Origin: Apilactobacillus timberlakei
Lineage (GTDB): Bacteria > Bacillota > Bacilli > Lactobacillales > Lactobacillaceae
Assembly: GCF_002993965.1 (NCBI RefSeq)
Contig: NZ_POST01000001.1
Span: 106,519-170,518, forward strand
DNA length: 64,000 nt
Direction: 5' to 3'
This document shows, piece by piece, positions 10,088 to 18,277 of this stretch. Both the position numbers and the translations under genes were made by a program. The notes beneath the pieces are model-generated. The model saw only the letters and a program-made list of their open reading frames with translations, did not search any database and had not been told where the DNA came from. Each line of letters begins with the position of its first letter. The first letter of the stretch is position 1.

Positions 10088-11716
10088 CTATTTATTTGAT
10101 AAAGTTATATCTCTAAGATTATATGGCGAACCTGTTGGGAAGAATTGAATTCCTTGAACTCTTGGTTTGATAACTCTTGGGGTTACTTGATGATAGATAG
10201 GAATAATTCCTTGGTCTGACATCAATACCTTTTCAGCTTTTACAAGATCATCCCAACGCTTACCAGCATTATTAGCATCTTTGCCTTCAGCATTTTGTAC
10301 TAAAGCGTCATATTCCTCATTCTTCCATTTACCATTGTTGTATGCATTATCACTAGTAAACAATGATAAGAATGAAATTGGATCTGGAAAATCAGCGCCC
10401 CATGCACTTACTACCATATCAAATTGACCATTTTGTGAACGGCTTAATCTTGATTTAAATGGAATGTTTTGTGCAGTAACCTTTAAATTAGGTAGCTTTT
10501 CTAATGCAGTTTGTAAAAATTCAGTAGTATTTTTACCAGCTGGAGTATCATCAGATAGCATTGAAACATTTACAGATTTTTTACCAGTTTCTTTTAGACC
10601 CTTAGCCCATAATTTCTTAGCTTCTGCTAAGTTGTAACTAACGCCTTCTTTAGTGCCAGCATCATCTGTAAAGTCTTTACCGTCACGCTTAGACATTCCT
10701 GGAGCAACATAGCCAACCGCTGGAGTTGAACCATCACCTAAAACATCTTGGGTAAATTGTTTACGGTCAATAGCCAATGAAATTGCTTTCCTAATATTAG
10801 CATTCTTGAATACTGGATTACTCTTTTCATTCATTTCAATATAGAAAGTAGTTGCACCCTTAGCACTGTGTAATTCTTTACTATTCTTGAATTCATTAAC
10901 TTGTTGTTTCCCAGTAAGTGTATCAACATCTAAACCACCAGTTTGGTATTGATTCAAAGCAGTATTAGGATCTTTTTGAACATTAAATTTAACACCATCA
11001 AATTTAATGTTCTTGGCATTCCAATAATCATTGTTTTTAACTAATTTCCAACTATCATTGGTACCAGTCCAACCAGTTACCTTGAATGGGCCATTGTAAA
11101 TCATGTTGTTACTGTTAGTTCCATATGAACCGCCATATTTATTAACCACTGATTCACTTTGTGGATAAAATGGTGCCATTGCAACTAAGTATTTAAAATA
11201 TGTTTGAGGTTTGGTCAAACTTACAACTAACTTATAATCACCATCAGCTTTAACACCTAAAGAAGAAAGTGGTGCTTTATTTTTACCAATTTCGGTCGCA
11301 TTTTTAACATGATCGAATAAGTATGAATATTGAGAAGCAGTCTTTGGATTTACAGTACGTTGCCAACCATATACAAAGTCTTTAGCAGTAACTGGTTTTC
11401 CATTACTCCATTTAGAATGTCTAAGATTAAATGTATAAGTCTTACCGTCCTTAGAAACTTTATAACTTTCAGCAACTCCTGGCTTAACAGTATTATTTTC
11501 ACCAGACATTAATAACCCTTCATTACTATTATTCAATGTACCAAAAGCAGTATTGTCAGTAGCCTTTGATGCATCTAGAGTAGTTAAATTAGCTGATTGT
11601 TGCCATTGTACCAACTTACTACTTGATTCTTTGCCACTGTTATTACCACAAGCGGCCAATAAGAATGCTGATGCTGCTCCCACAGCACCAACTTCCAACA
11701 TAGATTTTAACTTCAT
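10088..11716 (-). CDS. oppA: Oligopeptide-binding lipoprotein OppA, copy 1
   Basis: Extracellular solute-binding protein (family 5) that hands peptides to OppBC. The lipobox LAAC follows a short signal sequence starting MKLKSMLEVGAVG, so the mature protein is lipid-anchored. I start it at the ATG at 11716, seven bases from GGTAAGGAT, not at the upstream GTG-side extension. It has 542 aa, exactly as in the tandem paralogue upstream, and most blocks are identical (for example KTASQYSYLFDHVKNA). It is the member nearest oppB. Confidence 0.93.
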   Translation of the reverse strand: MKLKSMLEVGAVGAASAFLLAACGNNSGKESSSKLVQWQQSANLTTLDASKATDNTAFGTLNNSNEGLLMSGENNTVKPGVAESYKVSKDGKTYTFNLRHSKWSNGKPVTAKDFVYGWQRTVNPKTASQYSYLFDHVKNATEIGKNKAPLSSLGVKADGDYKLVVSLTKPQTYFKYLVAMAPFYPQSESVVNKYGGSYGTNSNNMIYNGPFKVTGWTGTNDSWKLVKNNDYWNAKNIKFDGVKFNVQKDPNTALNQYQTGGLDVDTLTGKQQVNEFKNSKELHSAKGATTFYIEMNEKSNPVFKNANIRKAISLAIDRKQFTQDVLGDGSTPAVGYVAPGMSKRDGKDFTDDAGTKEGVSYNLAEAKKLWAKGLKETGKKSVNVSMLSDDTPAGKNTTEFLQTALEKLPNLKVTAQNIPFKSRLSRSQNGQFDMVVSAWGADFPDPISFLSLFTSDNAYNNGKWKNEEYDALVQNAEGKDANNAGKRWDDLVKAEKVLMSDQGIIPIYHQVTPRVIKPRVQGIQFFPTGSPYNLRDITLSNK

Positions 11717-11787
11717 AATATCCTTACCCCCAATTACATACATCTATTCGCGAAATAGATTAAACTTCTTTTAAAAGGATTAGTGAA

Positions 11788-11817
11788 ATTTTAACATTAC
11801 TTTATAATTAAAAGCAA
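11788..11817 (-). promoter_or_regulatory. oppA copy 1 promoter with embedded palindrome
   Basis: On the minus strand: -35 TTGCTT (11817-11812), 18 bases, -10 TAAAAT (11793-11788) preceded by TGT. An inverted repeat TTGCTTT-7-AAAGTAA (one mismatch) covers the -35 and the spacer. The same arrangement is found before oppA copy 2, where the palindrome is perfect. Confidence 0.6.
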
Positions 11818-11858
11818 GCTGTTTTCTAATTTGATTTTAATTTTACGGATTTTTTGTA

Positions 11859-11887
11859 TTGATATGTAACTTAAAATTACATATCAA
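11859..11887 (-). other. Stem-loop over the stop codon of oppA copy 2
   Basis: Perfect 11-bp inverted repeat TTGATATGTAA / TTACATATCAA with a seven-base loop; the TGA stop of oppA copy 2 (11884-11886) is inside it. No T-run follows on the minus strand, so it may protect the 3' end of an mRNA or weakly pause transcription rather than terminate it. Confidence 0.5.
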
Positions 11888-13512
11888 TGTTTATCATTAT
11901 CTATATGAGTATTTCTAAGATCATATGGAGAACCTGTTGGAAAGAATTGAATACCACTAATCCTTGGTTTAATTATAGTTGGTTTAACTGGATAATAAAT
12001 AGGGACAATTCCCTGATCATTCATTAAAGTTTTTTCAGCATTAACTAAATCTTCCCAACGTTTATTAGAATTATTAGCATCAGTACCTTCTGCATTGTTA
12101 ACTAATGCATCATATTTAGAATTACTCCACTTTCCATTATTATAGGAACCATTACTTACAAACATTGATAAGAATGAAATTGGATCTGGAAAATCAGCTA
12201 CCCATGAATTAATAACCATATCAAATTGACCACTTTGAGCTCTGCTGATTCTAGACTTCGGTGGTATATTTTGTGATGTAATACTTAAACCTGGTAACTT
12301 TTCTAATGAAGTTTGTAAAAATTCAGTTGTAGATCTACCGTTATCTGTATCATCAGATAGAAGCGTAATATCAACAGAATTTTGACCTGTTTCTTTTAAT
12401 CCTTTGTTCCATAGCTTCTTAGCATCATTTAAATTATAGGAAACCCCTATGTTAGTGCCAGCATCTTGAACAAAAGTTTTGCCATTATGTTTAGGCATTC
12501 CTGGTGAAACATATCCTTGAGCTGGTTTAGAACCATCACCTAAAATATTCTTAGTGAATTGATTCCGATCAATTGCTAACGAAATCGCTTTTCTAATATT
12601 TTGGTTTTTAAAAATCGGATTTTTCTTCTCATTCATTTCAATATAAAATGTTGATGCCATATTTAGATTATGTAATTCCTTTGAATTTTTAAACTCTCCA
12701 ACTTGTTGTTTACCAACAAGATTTGTTAAATCTAAATCACCTGTTGAATATTGATTTAGGGCAGTATTAGAATCTTTTTGTACATTAAATTTAACACCAT
12801 TAAACTTAATATTTTTAGCATTCCAATAATTATTATTTTTAATTAATTTCCAACTATCGTTAGTACCACTCCAACCAGTAACCTTAAATGGACCATTGTA
12901 AAGCATGCTTGAACTACTGGTTCCATATGATTGACCATATTTATCAACGATTGCTTTACTTTGAGGATAAAATGGTGCCATTGCTATTAAGTATTTAAAA
13001 TATGATTGTGGCTTTGTTAAACTAACTACTAATTTATAATCACCATCAGCTCTAACGCCTAATGAAGATATTGGAGCTTTATTTTCTCCGATTTGATTTG
13101 CGTTTTTAACATGATCAAATAAGTATGAATATTGAGAAGCAGTTTTTGGATTAACTGTTCGTTGCCAACCATACACAAAGTCATGTGCTGTCACTGGCTG
13201 CCCATTATTCCATTTAGAATGACGTAAATTAAAAGTATAAGTTTTACCATCTGAAGAAACTCGATAATTTTTAGCTACTCCTAGTTTAATGGTATTATTC
13301 TTTGCCGACATTGTTAGTCCTTCATTACTATTGTTTAACGTTCCAAAAGAAACATTATCAGTAGCTTTAGAAGCATCCAAAGTAGTTAGATTCCCAGGTT
13401 GTTGCCATTGTACTAACTTGCTACTGGATTGTTGCTTATTACCACATGCCACAAGCAGACATAAAGATGAAATGCCCACAGCACCAGCTGTAATAGCTGA
13501 TTTAATCTTCAT
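11884..13512 (-). CDS. oppA: Oligopeptide-binding lipoprotein OppA, copy 2
   Basis: A second family 5 peptide-binding lipoprotein, 542 aa, upstream of copy 1 on the same strand. The signal sequence starts MKIKSAITAGAVG and the lipobox is LVAC. An upstream TTG at 13533 lies before the strong GGAGG site, so the ATG at 13512 is the start. The two copies are a tandem duplication: same length, same block order, with the differences spread along the protein. Different peptide preference is plausible but not shown. Confidence 0.92.
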   Translation of the reverse strand: MKIKSAITAGAVGISSLCLLVACGNKQQSSSKLVQWQQPGNLTTLDASKATDNVSFGTLNNSNEGLTMSAKNNTIKLGVAKNYRVSSDGKTYTFNLRHSKWNNGQPVTAHDFVYGWQRTVNPKTASQYSYLFDHVKNANQIGENKAPISSLGVRADGDYKLVVSLTKPQSYFKYLIAMAPFYPQSKAIVDKYGQSYGTSSSSMLYNGPFKVTGWSGTNDSWKLIKNNNYWNAKNIKFNGVKFNVQKDSNTALNQYSTGDLDLTNLVGKQQVGEFKNSKELHNLNMASTFYIEMNEKKNPIFKNQNIRKAISLAIDRNQFTKNILGDGSKPAQGYVSPGMPKHNGKTFVQDAGTNIGVSYNLNDAKKLWNKGLKETGQNSVDITLLSDDTDNGRSTTEFLQTSLEKLPGLSITSQNIPPKSRISRAQSGQFDMVINSWVADFPDPISFLSMFVSNGSYNNGKWSNSKYDALVNNAEGTDANNSNKRWEDLVNAEKTLMNDQGIVPIYYPVKPTIIKPRISGIQFFPTGSPYDLRNTHIDNDKH

Positions 13513-13578
13513 ATGTAATCCCTCCAAATACAAATATATCTATAAATATAAATTAATTTTTATAGATACATTAATAAA

Positions 13579-13608
13579 ATGTTAACATTGCTTTATAATT
13601 CAAAGCAA
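13579..13608 (-). promoter_or_regulatory. oppA copy 2 promoter with perfect palindrome
   Basis: On the minus strand: -35 TTGCTT (13608-13603), 18 bases, -10 TAACAT (13584-13579) with TGT before it. The palindrome TTGCTTT-7-AAAGCAA (13588-13608) overlaps the -35 and spacer. It is the duplicate of the element before copy 1, so a common regulator is likely. The rest of the 321-base gap to hflX is AT-rich; apart from the hflX promoter I see nothing else in it. Confidence 0.6.
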
Positions 13609-13799
13609 TGGATTTTATAATATTATTTTAATTTTATACAAAAAGTAGCAATTATATGTAACATTTCATTACAAAAGGCCTATTTCTCGTTAAATGCCTT
13701 GATTATAAATTATTAGCACTACAAATTAAGATTATTATTTAAAAATAAATTCTCATATTTTTATAATTTGTCATAAGTAAATTAATTCATAAATAAAAA

Positions 13800-13825
13800 T
13801 GTTATAATATATCAAATCAAGGAGG
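13800..13825 (+). promoter_or_regulatory. hflX extended -10 promoter and ribosome site
   Basis: TGTTATAAT at 13800-13808 is an extended -10 element with no good -35. AGGAGG at 13820-13825 is eight bases before the GTG start, which leaves a very short 5' leader. Confidence 0.5.
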
Positions 13826-13833
13826 ATGATCGA

Positions 13834-15102
13834 GTGGATAACAAGCAAACAACTGCAATTACAATCGGATTAAATTTAGATAATGAAGAATTCGATTATT
13901 CGATGGATGAACTGACTGCCTTAGCAAATGCTAATAATATTGAGGTACTTTCTACATTAGTACAAAAATTAGACCATCCCGATTCAGCAACCTATTTTGG
14001 TAAAGGAAAAGTTGAAGAATTGGCAACTGATATTATTGATTACGATGCTGATATGATCATCGTTAACGATGAACTTTCCCCCAGTCAATTAAGAAATTTA
14101 GAAAAGAAAACTAATACTAAAGTTATTGATCGTACTGGATTAATTTTAGAAATATTTGGTAATCGTGCTCAAACCCATGAAGCTAAACTACAAGTTCAAT
14201 TAGCTAAATTGGAATACCAATTACCTAGATTGCACACTAGCGCCAGCCAACGCCTAGATCAACAAGGTGGCGGTGGTTTTGCCAATCGTGGTTCTGGTGA
14301 ATCACAAATTGAATTGAACCGTCGTGCAATTGAAAGAGACGTTACTCATATTAAAAATGAGTTAAAAGCAATTCAAAAATCAGACAAAACACAACGTAAA
14401 CAACGTGATTCAACTAACATTCCAACTGTTGCTTTAGTCGGATATACTAATGCTGGTAAATCAACTATTATGAATCAATTAGTTGGTCGTTATGGTGAAA
14501 ATGTTGATAAACAAGTAATGGTTAAAAATATGCTATTTGCTACTTTAAATACAAGCGTAAGAAAAATAACCTTCTCAGATAATAAGGATATGTTGCTTTC
14601 CGATACTGTTGGTTTTGTTAGTAAGTTACCCCATCAATTAGTGCAAGCTTTTCGTTCTACTTTATCAGAAGCTGCTAACGCTGATTTATTGATACAAGTA
14701 GTTGATGAGTCTGATGAAAATAAAGAATTAATGATGGATACTACTATGAAGACCTTAAAAGAAATTGGTGTTAAAAATATTCCAATGATTACAGTCTTCA
14801 ATAAAGCTGATTTAGCTAATGAAAAACGTCCTGAACATGTGGGTGAAGATTTAACCATCTCAGCTAATGAAGATGATTCTATCGATGAATTAGTCAAAGT
14901 AATTAAAAAGAATAGTTATTCTAATTATGCTGTTGCTGAATTCATGATTCCATTTGATAAGGGTGAAATTATTAATTACTTAAATAATAATGCGAATGTG
15001 TTAGCAACTCACTATCTTGCTGAAGGAACTAAAATAAAAGCCGAACTACCAGTTTCACAAATGGACAGATTTAAAGATTATATTATTAAAAATGAAGATT
15101 AA
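13834..15102 (+). CDS. hflX: GTPase HflX
   Basis: Ribosome-associated GTPase that splits stalled 70S ribosomes under stress. The N-terminal HflX domain includes the glycine-rich linker (RLDQQGGGGFANRGSGESQIE). The G domain has G1 GYTNAGKST from residue 203, SDTVGFVSKLPHQL (G3) and FNKAD (G4). Translation starts at GTG, supported by AGGAGG eight bases upstream. Length 422 aa is normal. A terminator shared with the convergent yeiH-like gene follows. Confidence 0.95.
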   Translation: MDNKQTTAITIGLNLDNEEFDYSMDELTALANANNIEVLSTLVQKLDHPDSATYFGKGKVEELATDIIDYDADMIIVNDELSPSQLRNLEKKTNTKVIDRTGLILEIFGNRAQTHEAKLQVQLAKLEYQLPRLHTSASQRLDQQGGGGFANRGSGESQIELNRRAIERDVTHIKNELKAIQKSDKTQRKQRDSTNIPTVALVGYTNAGKSTIMNQLVGRYGENVDKQVMVKNMLFATLNTSVRKITFSDNKDMLLSDTVGFVSKLPHQLVQAFRSTLSEAANADLLIQVVDESDENKELMMDTTMKTLKEIGVKNIPMITVFNKADLANEKRPEHVGEDLTISANEDDSIDELVKVIKKNSYSNYAVAEFMIPFDKGEIINYLNNNANVLATHYLAEGTKIKAELPVSQMDRFKDYIIKNED

Positions 15103-15135
15103 AAAAATGCCGCTAAATAGTTAGCGGCATTTTTA
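15103..15135. terminator. Bidirectional terminator hflX / yeiH-like gene
   Basis: Stem ATGCCGCTAA / TTAGCGGCAT with loop ATAG between an A-tract and a T-tract. Confidence 0.85.
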
Positions 15136-15144
15136 TTTATTATT

Positions 15145-16164
15145 TTAAAAGAATAATTTACTAACAATAATGACAAATACTAATAAAATAACTGAACTTG
15201 TAAATGAAGCAACTAATGGTTTAACTCCACGGTTAAGTAAAACCTTAAAGTTAACTGTCATCCCTAATGCTGCCATAGCAATTCCTAAGAAAATATAAGC
15301 TGCATTTACTAAAATTGACAATAAACCCACACTAAAATGAGCATATGTCCCAATAATACTAGTTAGAATAAAACCAGCCATAAACCATGGTATTGGTAGT
15401 TTACTTTTACTATTAACTTCACCATTAGCAGTAGTTTTTTGATACCAGATCCCAATAATTAATGCAGCTGGTGCTAACATTAGTACTCGCGATAGCTTAG
15501 TAATAATTGCAATATTTAAAGCAATTGGACCGTCAGAACTACCTGTTGCTACAGCATGAGCAATTTCATGTAAAGAGCCACCAGCCATCACACCAAATTG
15601 GTCTGGTGCCATGTGTAATAATGGTTTAATAGCAATTTCAATTAAAGTAAAGGCTGTTCCCATAATAGCAACAATAGCGACTGCAAGGACTTGATCTTCT
15701 TCTTTTTGTGCTTGCTTGTCTGAACTAACTTTAATTTGTGGTGAAATCCCCATAACCGCAGCAGCTCCACAAATACCTGTCCCACTAGCAGTTAAAATGG
15801 ATAGCTCCTTATTAACCCCTAATTTACGATTAAGTAAATAAGTACCTGTAATTGTTCCTAAGACCACTAAGATTGCTAATAAAATGGTTTTAATTCCTGA
15901 AGACATTAAAGTATTAAGGTTTAATTTAAAACCTAACAATATAATTCCTAAACGTAGAAATTTATTAGAAATAAATCCAGCTTCAGCTTTTAATCCTCTA
16001 GTAATTTTAGGTTGAACTTGTAATAACATTCCAAAAATAAGTGCTAAAACCAATGAACCAATAATATTTAAATATGGCATACCAGCTAAATATGTACCAA
16101 TCATTGTACAAATAAATGTAACAATGATGGTTAACCAGAATTTAGGTGTAAATATAATTTTCAA
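15145..16164 (-). CDS. YeiH-family putative exporter (UPF0324)
   Basis: A hydrophobic 339-aa protein with about ten membrane segments and the family signatures GTGICGAAAVMGISP and GGSLHEIAHAVA. Members are predicted sulfate or small-anion exporters; function is not proven. It begins at TTG, with GGGGG eight bases upstream. It is divergent from a LysR regulator, the same pairing as yeiH/yeiE in enterobacteria, so control by that regulator is likely. Confidence 0.85.
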   Translation of the reverse strand: MKIIFTPKFWLTIIVTFICTMIGTYLAGMPYLNIIGSLVLALIFGMLLQVQPKITRGLKAEAGFISNKFLRLGIILLGFKLNLNTLMSSGIKTILLAILVVLGTITGTYLLNRKLGVNKELSILTASGTGICGAAAVMGISPQIKVSSDKQAQKEEDQVLAVAIVAIMGTAFTLIEIAIKPLLHMAPDQFGVMAGGSLHEIAHAVATGSSDGPIALNIAIITKLSRVLMLAPAALIIGIWYQKTTANGEVNSKSKLPIPWFMAGFILTSIIGTYAHFSVGLLSILVNAAYIFLGIAMAALGMTVNFKVLLNRGVKPLVASFTSSVILLVFVIIVSKLFF

Positions 16165-16225
16165 TCTAATTTCCCCCTATTAACTTATGTCTTAAGTATA
16201 TCTATGTGTTACTATAATATAAAAT

Positions 16226-16245
16226 TATCATTTTTAATTATGATA
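16226..16245. promoter_or_regulatory. Candidate LysR operator in the divergent gap
   Basis: Inverted repeat TATCAT-8-ATGATA between the yeiH-like gene and the LysR gene. The size fits a LysR-type recognition box, but the region is AT-rich and the arms are short. Confidence 0.35.
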
Positions 16246-16270
16246 TTAATAAAACTTATAAGGAAATATT

Positions 16271-17128
16271 ATGTTAGATCAACGGTATATTACTTTTCAA
16301 ATTTTATCTAAAACTAAATCTTATACAAAGACTGCCAAACAGCTGTTCATCACTCAACCAGCAGTCACTCAACAAATTAAAAGTTTGGAAAATGAATTAA
16401 AGTTAAAATTAGTTAATTATAAACAACCATCGTTGCAAATTACTGAAGATGGACAAAAATTAGCCGAATTTATTAATAATATTAATGTACAGAGTAATAA
16501 ATTCATTCACCAACTAAAAGAAACACCTAAAAAACGTAAATTAATTTTTGGATCAACTAGATCTGTAGCAATTTTTATGACGCCCAATATAATTAATAAA
16601 TTGGAAAATCAATTTTACAATATTGAATGTGTTGTTACTAACACCAACGAAATATTAAAAATGATTGATAATGGTAAATTAGATTTTGCAATTTTAGAAG
16701 GCAATTTTAATAAACAAAAATATAGTTATCATGTTGTTAAAGATGAAAAATTTATTTGTGTTGCTGGGGTTGATAATCCGCTAACCAGTAATAAAATATT
16801 TAAAATTCAAGAGCTATTAAAACAAAACTTATTGTTAAGAGAAATGGGGTCTGGTACTCGTTTCATCTTTGCCAATTGGTTGGAATCTTTAAACATTACC
16901 GAAAATGATTTTAATAAAGTAATTAATGTAAACGAGCCAACTGTCATTAATAACCTATTACAATATAATTTAGGCATTTCATTTATGTACAAATCATTAG
17001 CTGAAAAAGAAATTAATGCTGGTCATTTAAAAGAAATTAAAATTAAAGGTTTAGACATTGTTAGACCCATTAACTTAGTTGCCTTAAAAAATAACTACTT
17101 TAATGAGCTAATTAATTTAATAGAATAA
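16271..17128 (+). CDS. LysR-family transcriptional regulator
   Basis: A 285-aa regulator. The N-terminal winged helix-turn-helix covers about residues 5-60 (TKTAKQLFITQPAVTQQIKSL); the rest is a LysR substrate domain with FGSTRSVAIF and the MGSGTRF segment. It resembles YeiE/CysL types. It lies divergently from the yeiH-like exporter gene, 106 bases away, which suggests it controls that gene. An AAGGAA ribosome site precedes the ATG. Confidence 0.88.
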   Translation: MLDQRYITFQILSKTKSYTKTAKQLFITQPAVTQQIKSLENELKLKLVNYKQPSLQITEDGQKLAEFINNINVQSNKFIHQLKETPKKRKLIFGSTRSVAIFMTPNIINKLENQFYNIECVVTNTNEILKMIDNGKLDFAILEGNFNKQKYSYHVVKDEKFICVAGVDNPLTSNKIFKIQELLKQNLLLREMGSGTRFIFANWLESLNITENDFNKVINVNEPTVINNLLQYNLGISFMYKSLAEKEINAGHLKEIKIKGLDIVRPINLVALKNNYFNELINLIE

Positions 17129-17160
17129 AAAGGAGTTATGTTTAAAACATAACTCCTTTT
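17127..17160. terminator. Bidirectional terminator LysR gene / kinase-like gene
   Basis: AAAAGGAGTTATGTTT / AAACATAACTCCTTTT stem between the convergent stops; it runs into the stop codon of the kinase-like gene. Confidence 0.8.
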
Positions 17161-17713
17161 AAAATAGCTCATGCATTAATTTATCGACAGTATGCTTGGC
17201 ATTTTGCCAATTACTATTATCGATAATATATGCTGATGAACGTAATTCAATTGGAATCTTTAAATCACGTTCATACTCAACGCTACATAACCTTTGTTTG
17301 ATTTTTTCTTTACTATCACCACGTTCAATCATCCGTTTTTTCAAACTATTATGATTATTAACTTGAATAAAGAAAACAATTGCTTGATTTCCTAATTTAT
17401 TCAGATAAGTAATCGCACCTTGGGTATCCAAAACAATGGAAGCGATTGGATTATTATGCCAAGCATTTTTTAATCCCTCATATGAAGAACCGTATTTAGC
17501 ATTGGAATATTCAACATGTTCTAAAAAGTGTTTTTTTGCAAAACTTGAATCAGTTTCAAAATAATAATCAATATTGTTTTTTTCATTTTTACGTGGAGAT
17601 CTGGTAGTATGCGTAATTACTTTGCCCACATGATATTGATTAACTAAATAGTTACGAACCGTGGTTTTACCACTACCGGTTGCTCCGGTAATTACAATTA
17701 ATTTTTCTTCCAT
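17159..17713 (-). CDS. Guanylate-kinase-like protein
   Basis: A 184-aa P-loop protein of the guanylate kinase family: GATGSGKT at residues 10-17, the HTTRSPRKNE segment matching the GMP-binding THTTRxPRxxE motif, and IDYYF. Its other parts differ from housekeeping Gmk, and it lies in a two-gene unit one base after a Nudix gene, so it is probably a second, divergent copy and not the essential gmk. Substrate is uncertain. Confidence 0.8.
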   Translation of the reverse strand: MEEKLIVITGATGSGKTTVRNYLVNQYHVGKVITHTTRSPRKNEKNNIDYYFETDSSFAKKHFLEHVEYSNAKYGSSYEGLKNAWHNNPIASIVLDTQGAITYLNKLGNQAIVFFIQVNNHNSLKKRMIERGDSKEKIKQRLCSVEYERDLKIPIELRSSAYIIDNSNWQNAKHTVDKLMHELF

Positions 17714-17714
17714 A

Positions 17715-18131
17715 TTAAGACCACTTACTTACTACATAATCATTTGTTTTATCTAAAATTTTTTTCAAATTATCATAAGTTAAAGTATTACGAGCATCTG
17801 CGTAATTTTGCCAAACATAATCACTAATTTCTTCTTTTTGTAAAGTTACTTTAGGGTCTCCTACTTTAGATGTATAAAAAGTAACTATTTTATGATGCCC
17901 ATTCTTCATATCGTACTCAGCATCAACACTAAAATCAGTATCAATCGTTGCATCAATATTTGTTTCTTCTTTGATTTCTCTAACTGCAGCTTGTTCCAGT
18001 GTTTCTTTTCCTTCGATATGACCTTTAGGGAAACCCCAAAAATCACTAGTTGCACTTTTTTCCAATAAATATTGTGGTTTGTTATCTACCATTTTATAAA
18101 CAATTGCGCCACCATCAACTTCAGTAACCAT
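17715..18131 (-). CDS. Nudix hydrolase (Ap4A-hydrolase-like)
   Basis: A 138-aa Nudix protein. The Nudix box runs from Gly37 (GHIEGKETLEQAAVREIKEE) with catalytic glutamates 52, 55 and 56; the last glycine of the consensus is Asn58. The short size and WGFPKGH motif resemble bacterial dinucleoside-tetraphosphatases, so clearing of Ap4A or damaged nucleotides is a fair guess. GGAGG is seven bases before the ATG. It is followed by the guanylate-kinase-like gene after one base. Confidence 0.86.
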   Translation of the reverse strand: MVTEVDGGAIVYKMVDNKPQYLLEKSATSDFWGFPKGHIEGKETLEQAAVREIKEETNIDATIDTDFSVDAEYDMKNGHHKIVTFYTSKVGDPKVTLQKEEISDYVWQNYADARNTLTYDNLKKILDKTNDYVVSKWS

Positions 18132-18277
18132 AATTATGCCTCCATTAGTATTTGTTATTTAGTAATATTATATCATTTTAAAAATTAAGTCTTAAATAAT
18201 TAACTATTGATTTTCTCCTCATTTTCTTCTAATTTACGATATAATGTAAAATATATATAAATTTTAGGAGGGCTTTC

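Noticed and set aside
13534-13833. Small RNA or extra gene in the oppA/hflX gap
   Set aside because: Apart from the two promoters I find no stable stem with T-run and no open frame with a ribosome site.
14634-14897. 87-codon minus-strand frame in hflX
   Set aside because: Lies wholly within the GTPase domain and is a codon-usage shadow.
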